This document shows positions 34,101 to 44,885 of a stretch of DNA of 64,000 bases, in pieces; position 1 is the first letter of the stretch, and every line of letters starts with the position of its first letter. A program made the position numbers and the translations under genes. The stretch is from the NCBI GenBank assembly GCA_963853835.1, contig OY970820.1, positions 20,081,873 to 20,145,872 of the forward strand, written 5' to 3'. This stretch comes from Calendula officinalis (lineage: Eukaryota > Streptophyta > Magnoliopsida > Asterales > Asteraceae). Below the pieces are notes generated by a model. It saw only the letters and a list, made by a program, of their open reading frames with translations, ran no database searches and had not been told where the DNA came from.

Positions 34101-34600
34101 TAGGTTTAGGTAATAATGATGAAACAGATAAAAAACCTAACTTATTTAAAGTTGAAATAACATCAAAAGAAACATGACCCAAACGAGTATGCCATAATTC
34201 ATAAGACTCAGTTTTAGGACTTTTGGTAGCAACAAAAGCACGATGATCATCTTGAAGTACATAAAGTCCATTCTCACATTTACCACTAGCGAGAATCTTT
34301 TGAGTTTTCCGATCCTGAATATTGAAAAACGGTTGAGAAAACAAAACATCAATAGGGTGATCAGTAGTTAGTTTGCTCACGGAAAGTAATTTTTTGGTGA
34401 GATTTGGAATAACAAGAACATCACGTAAAGAAATATTCTTATTAATATGAGAAAGTCCCGTATGTGTAATAGGAAGAGTTTTACCATTTCCAAATAACAC
34501 TTGGGAATTACCTTTGTAAGGGCCCGTTTGATGAAGGTTTTCACACGAGTTTATCATGTGGTCGGTGGCTCCCGAATCAACATGCCAATCGGGAGTATTT
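31175..34600 (-). pseudogene. copia pol: protease, integrase, RT-RNase H (broken)
   Basis: Reading the minus strand, the polyprotein shows the protease motif DWHVDSGATDHM near 34595-34560 and the GAG-pre-integrase zinc finger (YELWHTRLGHVSF, then CTPCQLAKSQRLPF). The integrase core follows (LIHCDLWGPSP, VIFVDDFSRFTW). The RT has KWVYRVKYKSDG, RLVAQGYTQ, QLDVKNAFLNGNL and YVDDL, and RNase H carries GYSDADWARCLDTRRSTYGY and SRSSCESEYRAMA. The 31175-32824 part is one clean 549-codon frame. Lesions upstream are an in-frame TAA at 33724, a frameshift near 33505 and a TAG at 33176. The RT catalytic DD is preserved, but the whole cannot be read as one protein. Confidence 0.92.
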
Positions 34601-35518
34601 GTGGTAACGTGACATTGAGCATGAAATGCCTTTGCTAATGAGTCATTGGTGGTCGGAGCTTGGGTGGCATAATTCGCAAGATCAGGACAAGAGGATGCAT
34701 AATGACCATTGGTGCGGCATAGTTGACAATGAGGAGGTCTACGGTTGGACCCGCGACCCCTGCCACGATAATTATTACCACGATAATTGGTGGAACGGTT
34801 GTTATTGTTATGTGAATAAAGTGGGTTTTGTTGAGCACTAAAAGCTACTGGAGAGGAAGTAATATTATTACCAATTTACCATGCAAGGATAATAAGAAAA
34901 GTTCGTGGCTCTCAGTTTGCGACACAAGATCCTGAAATTTCGGGGCCGGTTTGGTGGTACATATGACTGTGGAAAATGTCTCATCAGACGGACCCAAGCC
35001 GCAAAAAACCAGTGTAGCTTATCCATATCGTCAACAGGGTGTCCGATTGGCCGATAATTGGTCATAAATTAACTTGAACTTACGGGAAAAATCAGTGACA
35101 GTGGAGGTTCCCTTTGAAAGTTGGAGAAGAGCATCACGAAGCGAATGTACTCTCTCGACCGAGGCATTGCTGTAAGCCGCCTCGAGAGCCATCCAAATCT
35201 GTCGCGTAGTGGTGAGGCCGAGAACCTCCGCCGCAGATTATTCGGTTAGCGACGATTGGAGCAAAATAACAGCACGTTGATCTGTTTCGGACCAGGAAAC
35301 AAGGGCCGGATTTGGGACTGTTATATCGGAATCTGTAATTGTCGGCGGCGGGGCGGCGGCGGTACCGTCGATGTGGCTGAGCAGCTTTTGATAGGTGAAA
35401 ATAGGCAACATATTGTTCCTCCAAAGAAGATAATTAGAAGAAGTAAGCTTGATAGTAATCATATGCAACAAAGTGTTCATAGAGAAGAGGGTTTCAGGGG
35501 TGGAAGAAGCTGCCATTT
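34601..35518 (-). pseudogene. copia gag (broken)
   Basis: The gag region starts at the ATG at 35518 (MAASSTPETLFSMN), with the typical LTSSNYLLWRNNMLP signature of copia Gag. It reaches a CCHC knuckle, CQLCRTNGHYASSC, near 34720. A TAA at about 35236 and further frame disruption between 34860 and 35070 interrupt it. Confidence 0.85.
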
Positions 35519-35577
35519 GATCGAATTTTGAAGGTTCCAGGAAGAAGAAAATTTTCGGTGGGGAAGAAGATTGCTTT

Positions 35578-35589
35578 AGGTTAATACCA
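35578..35589 (-). promoter_or_regulatory. copia primer-binding site (iMet type, imperfect)
   Basis: Directly inside the 5' LTR the minus strand reads TGGTATTAACCT. The plant initiator-Met tRNA primer site is TGGTATCAGAGC, so only the first six bases match without mismatch. Confidence 0.6.
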
Positions 35590-35764
35590 TGAGAGTTTTC
35601 TATGGTCAAACCCTTGCCTTATGGAGGGTGTATCATAGGTATTAAATAGCAAAACATTACAACAATCACTCCTTAATGTAAGGAGGAGAAAAGGAAAGCA
35701 ATAAACAATAATAATTACAAATATTGACTATTAATCTACGTATCCTTTAATATCTCATCTAATA
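35590..35764 (-). repeat. copia 5' LTR
   Basis: The 175-bp repeat is the partner of 31007-31180 and lies at the 5' end of the minus-strand element. Confidence 0.93.
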
Positions 35765-35769
35765 CTCTC

Positions 35770-36143
35770 CCTCGCCACCATACCCATTTCTCTAACGCCA
35801 GCATGATACCCTGTGCGAGAAACCATGCTAAAATGCTAAATCGCTGGCACCGAGTTTTTTTTGTGTGTGTTATGTAAGAATATTTTGGTGAACATGAATG
35901 TGAAATAGATAATGATGATGTAACATTAAGATGATTGTTTGACTTGATATAGATAAAGGTATATTAGAAATATTGTAAAAGAATAAGCTTTTAGAAAGGT
36001 TAATCATTAGAGATGTAATTTATGAAAAGATTTTTGATTAATGAATTGTTGATGTGATAAAAATAATAAACTTTTGTAAGGTTAATAATCGGAGATCCTC
36101 TAACACACTTTACACTCTTAGTTTGTCACTATTAAACCACACT
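35770..36143. other. Resumed Harbinger-related flank and AT-rich DNA
   Basis: Sequence after the copia TSD (CCTCGCCACCATACCC and onward) continues the GC-rich block cut at 31001. From about 35860 it becomes ordinary AT-rich DNA. I could not find a terminal inverted repeat matching the left end at 29339. Confidence 0.4.
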
Positions 36144-36151
36144 GCAGCATG

Positions 36152-36720
36152 TAGGGGTGCCCAACGGGTCAACCCGACCCGACCCGGCTCTTATCGGGTC
36201 GGGTCCATCGGGTTTGAGGTTAAAAAATTATAACCCGAAACCCGACCCGACAAGGATTCGGGTTTGTCGGGTTCGGGTTGGTCGGGTTTCGGGTTTGTCG
36301 GGTTGACCCGATCGGGTTGGTCGGGTTACACTTGAGTTATGATTTTTTGATAAAAACTATAGAAATTATTTAATATATTGAATTTTATGAGTATTTATTT
36401 AACACTTTTAATTGTTAATTGATTTTTATTGAATACTTTATCATATAATTTGATAATTAATTGATTTAATATAAAAATATGTTAATTTTTATAGGAAATA
36501 AAATACTTAAACTTTAATCGGGTCTAATCGGGTCAACCCGAACCCGACAAAGGTAAGAAATTCTAACCCGAAACCCGACCCGATAACGAATCGGGTTGGT
36601 CGGGTCGGGTTTAAAAAAACCCGATAATAACATGGAACCCGAATAGACCCGACCCGATAAGCGTAATCGGGTTCGGGTTCGGGTTAGGGTCGGGTCGGGT
36701 CAACCCTTTGGGCACCCCTA
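36152..36720. mobile_element. hAT-type MITE, CCCGACCC-rich
   Basis: The ends are TAGGGGTGCCCAACGGGT and GGGCACCCCTA. They are flanked by a perfect 8-bp duplication, GCAGCATG, at 36144-36151 and 36721-36728, diagnostic of hAT. Both arms are reiterations of GACCC/CGGGTT units around an AT-rich centre. There is no coding capacity. Confidence 0.92.
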
Positions 36721-37149
36721 GCAGCATGTAGTCTTTGGATAACCTTATAAATGTTCCTCCCGTATTAAGTTTAATGTCCACAATTCCTTTTTAATGTCTT
36801 AAAATTATTGTTTTATTTGAAAATTCCACTAATATAATTTAAAAATAAATGAATGTAGAAATCGTAGTTGCATAGTTTAATGATAATAATTTTCTTCAAC
36901 TATATGATAATTGTATGTAATCAATTTACGAAATGGTAAATAATCATAATAATAAATGATCAACCAACACTTACGATAGATGAGAAAACAAAGAAAGATG
37001 TGATTAAAGGTGAAAATAAAACTAACCCATTTGCAACATGCACATGAGCGGCTCACGCCTATATTGGATCCAAAATAAACCTTCAAAACAGATTTGTTTG
37101 GATACATTCTTTTGATATAAAAAAGTGTTAGAGGCTTATTCCCAAAACA

Positions 37150-37241
37150 AAAAAAAATATGTTCGAAGAAAGTATAATACTCGTTTGGATGTAATGCATG
37201 ACTCAAATCATTAACAAACTAACTAGTCGTTAAAAAAAATA
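37150..37241 (+). mobile_element. SINE 3' fragment
   Basis: ATATGTTCGAAGAAAGTATA, then a GACTCAAATCATTAACAAAC-like stretch and CGTTAAAAAAAATAT, match the 3' half and tail of the SINE at 51594-51778. The tRNA-like head is missing, so this copy is 5'-truncated. Confidence 0.65.
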
Positions 37242-37259
37242 TAGATATTTAAAGCATGT

Positions 37260-38793
37260 TCTTTAAATTTTATTTTTTTTATTATTATCTTTTTTTTATT
37301 ATTTTTTTTAATAAAATGATAATTCTTTTCATTGATAAAGATCATTTTTTACATGGATAAAGAAGGTAAACGGGCAACAAGCTGCGCCGTTATCCCTTTT
37401 TGAATTGCAAAACTAATTCTTATAAAAACAACGTTTGTGGATCTAGGTGTCATAAGATTGCTATGCATAACACGTTGGAATCTGTTGACAAACTCCACTG
37501 CCTCAGGTACAAGGAAACTGAAAGTGTCAAGTGCAAAAGGAATAAACACGTGTTGATTTTCAATGCATGCTTTCTCGTGCTTTATCACTTTGCACGAGGC
37601 GGCTTTCAAAGCAGCTTGTCCCACCGTAGCACCCCGACTACTCAAACCAACGAGAGGAGAAACTCCGGTTAGATCCACACACGCGTGCTTCCCCCCAACC
37701 CATCCAAAAACCAAAATGTCAGTAGGTCTAAGTGTGGATCTTCTATCCAACGGGTCAGTCAAAAGGTTCACAGGTGCTTCTTTCTTTGCGTAGATCCCGG
37801 CACGCCTACATATGTCAAAAAGGACATCTCGAACCATATCGTGTCGGTACTTGAAACCCAGGAGCTCTTTACAATGAATAGCATGTTCCCCAAAGGAATC
37901 CAAACTTGCCTTGCGACAAACAGGGCATAACGCATCAACCGAAAATAATGGAATCATGAGACGATACTTAAGAATGGCACGATATTCCACAGGTGACATA
38001 TGTTGACCTAGCTCGTCTATGGGAATAGCAAGAAGATAAGCCTGAGCATGAGGTGCCCGTAAACAATCAAAAACCGCTTTCTGTCTCACATTCATGTCGA
38101 AACGAACTTCTAAATCCTTGACTTTTCACTAAAAAGGGCACTCGCCAATGTTTGTTGGGCTTTAGAGGGGGCGGTTTCCTTATTAGTGAAGCCGCTAAAA
38201 TCAAAGCTCGGAATCATATCACGAAGACGAGCCAAATCACAACCATAATCGTCATCCATACAAGATATCTCACTGTCACGTAAGATGTGATCCTGAAGCA
38301 CCCAAGATTGGGCCCTCGAGGCCACAAAATCATAAGAGGAAACCATTTTTGCCGAGTACAAACCCAAACCACCGGAACGAATGGGTAGAGAAGCGAGTTT
38401 CCACTGTAAGTCTCCAAAGAAAGGCCCTCCACATACCACAATGTTCTCAATCGACTCACGCAATCCATTGTTAAAGACCAAAGATGCGTCCTCCATGTGT
38501 ACAGGTTGACAGGTTCTTAAACCAAAAAAGAGTTTGGCAATACCCATACATGATCGTAGTAAAAGGAGCTCACTCTGCGGGTCATGTAACTGTGGAACGA
38601 GTCTCATCAAATCAACATCATTTGCAGCTCTCCTCATAGCCAACCCACTAATAAACTCTGGGTCTCTAATAACAGCTCCCCCAAGAAGCTTCACACCCAA
38701 TGATGGCCTTCTGATATCGACAGGGAATAAACCCTAAAGAGGTTTCATTCCATTACACGAGGGCCAAAATAATTCGGTCTTCTTGATATTAAG
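37260..38793 (-). pseudogene. Non-LTR retroelement, C-terminal part (Zn finger + REL-like domain)
   Basis: This is the downstream half of a retroelement ORF whose RT lies at 44886-46293; a gypsy element separates them. On the minus strand it resumes with NIKKTELFWPSCNG, then GVKLLGGAVIRDPEFISGLA and IRSGGLGLYSAKM. It reaches a Cys/His cluster, CPVCRK-x8-GEHAIHC. Next are RHDMVRDVLFDICRRAGIYA and RPTDILVFGWVGGKHACVDL, a pattern like the R-PD-D restriction-like endonuclease domain of some non-LTR elements. Lesions are a TAG near 38736 and a 1-nt loss near 38118 that shifts frame. A T-rich tract at 37260-37310 is the probable 3' tail. Confidence 0.75.
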
Positions 38794-38798
38794 TTCTA

Positions 38799-39302
38799 TT
38801 TAACACCTTATTTTTAATACAAAACATTTTCCCAAAATAAATCATTTTCATAAATAGAAGACCAGTTCCAAAACACGGATTTACAAAAACCTTTGATATG
38901 AAAATCAGAGTATGAGGTTTGGTGTTACAAAATATATCAAAACCAAGGTTAAGCATAAATCCGCGCTAATGATCTTCTACTCTAGGCCCCGCATATCTCA
39001 ATCCATGCGCACCTAAATCCTCGATTCAGAACCTGAGTACATAGCAAACAAACAAGGAGTACGTGAGACACAAAAATATCTCGTGAGCTACATGGGTTTA
39101 GACCCCAATAATATCAAGTATCACATCGTATATAAATACACACTTATATTTTACCAACACATCCTAGTCACTCTATGGTGACTCTATCGGTCCTGCTCTC
39201 CTAGCATACATATCTAGTACATAAACATATATGTACTAGAACACAGTCATATCTAATACATAAACATATATGAATTAGAACACAAGCGAACCTAATACAT
39301 AA
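38799..39302 (-). repeat. gypsy 3' LTR remnant
   Basis: The sequence is near-identical to 43191-43700, the LTR 3' end region, and similarity stops at about 39302. The first 1.2 kb of this LTR, with its TGTAACG start, has been lost. Confidence 0.85.
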
Positions 39303-39806
39303 ATCTCCTACCTTTCGATTTCTCCCCAATTATACAAGAGTCGTACATTTACATAAGGTCACACCGACCTTTACCGAATCTTGACCATCATTTGGTCACG
39401 CATGCCATCATCTAGTATTCTTTCTACAATTTTGCATCACATCGATCAGTTTTATAACCTTCATTCACAATTATCGGTATTAAATCTCCTACCGCGACAC
39501 ATTCCTCAATTTCATACAAGTTTATCATAACTTGGTTATCAAATGATGATTTGCCCACTAGGAGTTTCTCTTCCCTCCTATTCTATAAATCGTAGGCACC
39601 TCCTACACATACATGACCTAAATGCAACCCGCATTTCAAACCAAATTCTCATTTACCATAACATAATAGCAATACTCATTAACCACATGGTTCTACATTC
39701 GTTATACGTACTCATGAGCACCTACATACACATATATACATATTTATCCCGCTAGTTCCACCTAAGCACCTCTACCGTGCACACATATACCGTCCAACAT
39801 CTCAAT

Positions 39807-39977
39807 CGTGCACATATACAAACATATGCATATGCCACACCAATACCATCTAAACATCATTATCGTGCACATATACAAACATATGTATATGTCACACCAA
39901 TAACATATAAAAATCTTTATAGTGCACATATACAAACATATGCATATGCCACACCAATGCCATCTGACATCCGTCTT
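39807..39977. repeat. 57-bp tandem repeat, three copies
   Basis: Units starting TGCACATATACAAACATATG recur at 39807, 39864 and 39921 with a period of 57 and few mismatches, inside the decayed interior of the gypsy element. Confidence 0.85.
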
Positions 39978-40665
39978 TTCGCATCATGTAGCCTTGCTAT
40001 TTTTTTTTACCCATTCAATCGTCTAATTATTCATCATGCATTCTAGCACCTGTCCCATAAAATCACATTATCGTTTTCTTTCCTATTCACATATCTCCCA
40101 TTGGACATACTACTTAGCACATTTCATATAATATTATCTTTCCATTATCATATGCCTTCAAAGGCCATCACATAATGCACATGCATTGTACCCCGCGGGT
40201 AACTAATAACATTCTCTAATTGCTATTTACCGTTTCACTTACACATTAACCGCCCTTAACTGGTTCATTTCCTTAACAATTTCCAAGTCTTTTGACACCG
40301 CCGGGGTAGCTACCACTACATTCCATTAGACATAAATCACCGGCCAATTCAATCATCCTTGAGTCAAACAATCAACTCCGGTCCACACTCGCAACCAATA
40401 GTCCAACACTCGGTGTTCTACCTTTACACATCGTGGGACTCAGAAATATTCCTTTTCAAATTGTAGTCTTACACTACACTATGACATACATTGTCACACT
40501 ATCACTATGACATTTTACCAATAGTTATCTTTTCACCCTTAACATCGAATTCATCAATTTGTCACGAAACTTGCTATGGCTATGTGCCAACTTTTACTCA
40601 ACCATTTTCAACGATCAAAAGCTGTCATTCCCGACACTCATTCTTTTCTACATGGTTTCCATTTA

Positions 40666-40978
40666 CTTCCTCCGTATCAAAATAAGTGACACAAATTGGC
40701 TTACACGTTTTTTGAGGTAAAAGATTAAAGTAGAGGTTAAAATAGATTAAAGTACATAGTTAGTGGAGAATGGGTCCCACTTTTCTTGAATAAGGTGATA
40801 TTAATGAGTTTTAAAAGTAAAAGTAAGGGTATAAGGGTAATTTCACTTTCTTAAAGTGGACAGTTAGTGGGTATGGATCCCACTATTTTTACCAAAAAAG
40901 GAAAGTTTTCAAAGTGTGTCACTTATTTTGATACACCCCAAAAAGGAAAGTGTGTCACTTCTTTTGATACGGAGGAAG
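40666..40978. mobile_element. Stowaway MITE (CTTCCTCCGTATC family), copy 1
   Basis: The 313-bp element with ends CTTCCTCCGTATCAAAATAA and GATACGGAGGAAG is flanked by TA on both sides. It matches 51824-52136 in inverse orientation. Confidence 0.93.
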
Positions 40979-41580
40979 TATAAATTATCTGGCAGCACTA
41001 CATCTTAGTCGTTCTTTCCCTCACCATACATGTATAAAATATTACACTACTTATCCGGATTCCCGTCGGACATCCAAATTCCATGACATTCCTTACCAAG
41101 ACTTAACACTTCATTATACTATTCTTCGCTTGTTACCGACATTCACCGACCTCGCGGTTCAACCTTTTATACTTCTTATTGACATCTTCCCTTATTTCCT
41201 TACACAATGCGACACTCCGGTCCATAATTCTTTCCAAAAAGTATAAATTTTCCATACACATAACTAACCGGGAAGACTATTCCCTAAAAATATCCACTGC
41301 ATACAACTTATTTCTAAATCTTTTTTAAGCACTAATTCGTGAGACAATTCAACCCTTAAGCTATGATCACATAATATCTTGGCTTGGTGCATACCCAAAC
41401 AATCCATACCGATAATCACGTCAAATTTCCTTTATTCCCATGGGCAATAAATTGCCTTTAAACTTTTCCCATCTATTTCTAACTCCCATTTTCTAATAAC
41501 ACGTTCGACCGTTGAGGTTTTCCCATTTACCTCTGTTTCACATTTTCCATCTAACCACTCGGTCGACACAATCTATCTTT

Positions 41581-42940
41581 CTACCAAACTCGTGAGACAC
41601 AAACAATTAAGTAGGACTCGATTCCACGATATATATGAGTTGACAAGAAGTTAGCGGATAAAGTACCTGACACCACATCGTGCGCCTCCTTTGCTTCCTC
41701 TCGGGTGAGTTGGAAGGATCGTCCCTTCACCTTCGCCGGTTCCGCCTTCTTTTGCGCCGTGGACACAAGTGATTCGGTCTTCTTCTTCGGGCACACGTGG
41801 CTATAATGTCCTTTTTCATGGCACGAGTAACACTCGACCTCGGCCGCCGGTTTGGATCTACAATCCCGAGCCAAATGCCCCGTCTTGCCACAATCATGGC
41901 AAATCTTCGGTTCCCCTCGGCATTCGCCGGTATGATTCTTCCCACACCTCTTGCACGAGGCTACACTTCCTTGCCTAGAGAAGTTCGACGTGAACTTCCC
42001 CTTATTGAAAATACCCGAGCCCCTCTCGGCTTTCTTCTTCTCGCCCACAAAGGCCCTCTCGGCAACCCTTGCCTCGTTCACCTCTTCCACACCTCGGGCG
42101 GCACTAATGGCCTCATCTAGCGTGACCGCCCTTTCACCTCCAATTGATAATCCCAAGGTAGCCCACTAGCATACCTAATTAACCACTCTCAACCTCTCCT
42201 CGGAGTAGGTCTTAGCAACAAACGGAAGTAATCCCGTGAATTCCCTCGAGTACTCCTCGACCGTCATATCGCCCTTCTTTAGGGTCACAAACTGCTCATG
42301 CATTTTCTCCAAATCCCTTTCGGGACAAAACTTCTTTCTCAATCTCCCGGTAAACTCCTCCCACGACATTCTCTCTATCACCTCTTTCCCGAGGGTCTCA
42401 TAAACTATGTCCCACCACACCATAGCATCCTCTTTTAGTAATTGTGACGCGTACGTCACCATATCGGCTTTCTTGCACTTGCTACTTCCAATGACCCGCT
42501 CGGTCTCTCGGATCCACCTCATAGTCATCTTCGGGTCCGAACTACAAGTGTATACATTTGGCTTCCATGAAAGTCTTAAAAGAACAACCATCTTTTTCAT
42601 CGGGTCGTGCCCTTGCATCACTACAACCACCCGTGGAAGATTTCTCCACTCGGGTGCCACCACCACCGGTTCTCTCATCCGACTTAGCCTCGGATTCACG
42701 ATCTCCCCCCGACCTCTCACGGTCTCCAATAATGAGGTGCACTTCATCGGCCACCGTCCCTTTGATTTGATCAATAAAAGTTTGGAGATCTGCCATGGTT
42801 ACCGAAGTCTTATTAGCTCCAACCTCCGACTCATCCACTCGATGCATCGACGGTTGACTTTCTTGTACAACCCTCTCGACATGATGTATCTCTTCCTCCC
42901 GGTTTTCCAGGGCTTTCCCACTTCGACGACTGTTCACCAT
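41581..42940 (-). pseudogene. gypsy gag with zinc knuckles (broken)
   Basis: On the minus strand the frame opens at 42940 (MVNSRRSGKALENREEEIHH). It passes into the retrotransposon Gag core (PKMTMRWIRETERVIGSSK, then LLKEDAMVWWDIVYETLG, FCPERDLEKMHEQFVTLK, MTVEEYSREFTGLLPFV) through a frameshift near 42600. After two in-frame TAG codons near 42168-42177 it continues with zinc-knuckle motifs CHDCGKTGHLARDC and CYSCHEKGHYSHVC. The first part of the protease region follows. These lesions make it a pseudogene. Confidence 0.9.
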
Positions 42941-43175
42941 TTCTTTCGATCAAGACTATACGAAAGACATTATACATTTAGTACCTCTTGTACAATCCAT
43001 TAGTCTCATAAGACTCTATATCCATAATCACATCAACTTTCATAGGTCCCCTAGGTTCAACCCTAAACTTAACATAAAGTCTCAAGGTCAACCTATCGAT
43101 CTCAAGGAATCTTATATTCCTAATGCTACAGTCTAAGACTAGGATGAACATCCAACCTAATTCACTTAAACAGTA

Positions 43176-43187
43176 GCTCTGATACCA
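43176..43187 (-). promoter_or_regulatory. gypsy primer-binding site (tRNA-iMet)
   Basis: The minus strand reads TGGTATCAGAGC three bases inside the 5' LTR, a perfect 12-base complement to the 3' end of plant initiator tRNA-Met. Confidence 0.92.
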
Positions 43188-43190
43188 AGT

Positions 43191-44885
43191 TGTAACACCT
43201 CAAATTTTAATACAAAACATTTGCCCAAAATAAATCATTTTCATAAATAGAAGACCAGTTCCAAAACACGGATTTACAAAAACTTTTGATATGAAAATCA
43301 GAGTATGAGGTTTGGTGTTACAAAATATATCAAAACCAAGGTTAAGCATAAATCCGCTCTATTAATGATCTTCTACTCTAGGCCCCGCATATCTCAATCC
43401 ATGCGCACCTAAATCCTCGATCCAGAACCTGAGTACATAGCAAACAAACAAGGAGTACGTGAGACACAAAAATGTCTCGTGAGATACATGGATTTAGACC
43501 CCAATAATATCAAGTATCACATCGTATATAAATACATATTTATATTTTACCAACACATCCTAGTCACTCTATGGTGACTCTATCGGTCCTGCTCTCCTAG
43601 CATACATATCTAGTACATAAACATATATGTACTAGAACACAGTCATATCTAATACATAAACATATATGTATTAGAACACAAGCGAACCTAATACATAAAC
43701 ATATATGCATTAGGTCCCTAGATCACCTAGTACGCAAACATATGCGAACTAGAAGCACCCGTGTGCTTAGTGTACAAACATATGTACACTTGTCTCAGTG
43801 ACCGGGATCACCCCCGCGTCACCACCATCTATCTCTAATCATAACTCTATCAGTTATGCCAGTCAAAGTCTTCGGCTATCACATCAGTCATCAAACAAGT
43901 TAGTTAAATATTATCAATAATATATACTAACTCAACACATAATAAGTCTAGACAAACATTAAATAGACCGTTCATAAGTAATCAAAATACTTCATATAGC
44001 TATGTACTCAGTAAAGTCCACACGTACTCACCTTAGCAATAAAATGCTCCAACCGTATTCCTTACGCCAGTTTCCTTGCTTCACAATTCGGTCTACCTTC
44101 CAAGACTTCACCAAATGCCTAATACAATAATCACAAGATTATCAACATCACATACTACTACTATTGTGTCCATCTATCTCTAGATAACACATTTTCCCCA
44201 ATTATGGTGATTTACCAAACCCTAGGTTTAACCAACCCTTAAGATTCTTGCAAATCATAATCATACACTTGTTTTCTTTGATAATATACCATCTATTAGG
44301 TGTATACATCACTTCCATCACCATAACCCATAACCCCAAGAACTAGGGTTTCAAACCCATACATCAAAATACATAGATCTTAAGCTACAAAGATCAAAGA
44401 GTGAATATATACCTTCAATCTTCAACTAGGAGTGAAATCTACCAAAGATTTGTGGAGGATTCGACCTCGATCAGTCCCCAAGCTCGAAAATCGCCAAAGG
44501 AGAAACTAGGGTTTTGATATGGCATCAAATGAGCCAAAACCTGATTTTAAGACTGTCGACCCAAGTTCACGGCGTGAACTAAGTTCACGGCGTGAACTTT
44601 GCGCTTCGTGACCACTTCCCGATCGCTACCTGAACGTGAACTTCGATCGCAGAAAACACCAATCCCTGTAGGGAGTTCACGATCGTGAACCCAAGTTCAC
44701 GCCGAGAACTTCCCTTGTGCAGCATGGCTGCATTTTTCGGTTGTTGCCTCGACCCGGGTTCGCCCATAACTTTCTCGTACGGTGTCCAAATGACACGAAA
44801 CCAATTTCTACGTGTTTTATATGATTTATCCATAATTATCATATTTTTATACAATTTATTTATTTACAAATTTCGGGTCGTTACA
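43191..44885 (-). repeat. gypsy 5' LTR
   Basis: The 1695-bp LTR reads TGTAACGACCC to GGTGTTACA on the minus strand. The part at 43600-43800 consists of degenerate ACATAAACATATATG repeats. Its last 500 bp match the 3' LTR remnant at 38799-39302. Confidence 0.9.

Larger units (their letters stand above)
31007..35764 (-). mobile_element. Ty1/copia LTR retrotransposon, degenerate
   Basis: This is a full-length but coding-defective copia element on the minus strand. Short LTRs (31007-31180 and 35590-35764) differ by about three substitutions and one indel. A 5-bp duplication, CTCTC, lies at 31002-31006 and 35765-35769. A primer-binding site follows the 5' LTR and a GAAGGGGGGA purine tract precedes the 3' LTR. 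The order gag, protease, integrase, RT-RNase H identifies Ty1/copia. The element interrupts the GC-rich right part of the Harbinger-related sequence, which resumes at 35770. Confidence 0.93.
39303..41580. other. Decayed gypsy interior
   Basis: This interval between the truncated 3' LTR and the gag frame has no intact coding sequence. The right end preserves protease-like sequence on the minus strand. The remainder is CAT-rich DNA with a tandem repeat and a Stowaway MITE inserted at 40666. Confidence 0.6.
38799..44885 (-). mobile_element. Ty3/gypsy LTR retrotransposon, internally deleted
   Basis: The minus-strand element is inserted in the non-LTR RT ORF, with a 5-bp duplication, TTCTA, at 38794-38798 and 44886-44890. 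It has a complete 1.7-kb 5' LTR, a perfect primer-binding site, and gag with zinc knuckles. A protease remnant is visible around 41390 on the minus strand (DVIIGMDCLGMHQAKIL). RT, RNase H and integrase are absent, and the 3' LTR is reduced to about 504 bp. Removing it restores the host reading across GLE/LNIKKTE. Confidence 0.92.

Noticed and set aside
39807..39977. Possible CRISPR-like regular repeats
   Set aside because: This is a eukaryotic nuclear sequence. The 57-bp units are head-to-tail tandem copies with no variable spacers.
39543..40046. Plus-strand frames rich in Tyr/His/Ile
   Set aside because: They come from a 57-bp tandem repeat in a decayed retroelement interior.
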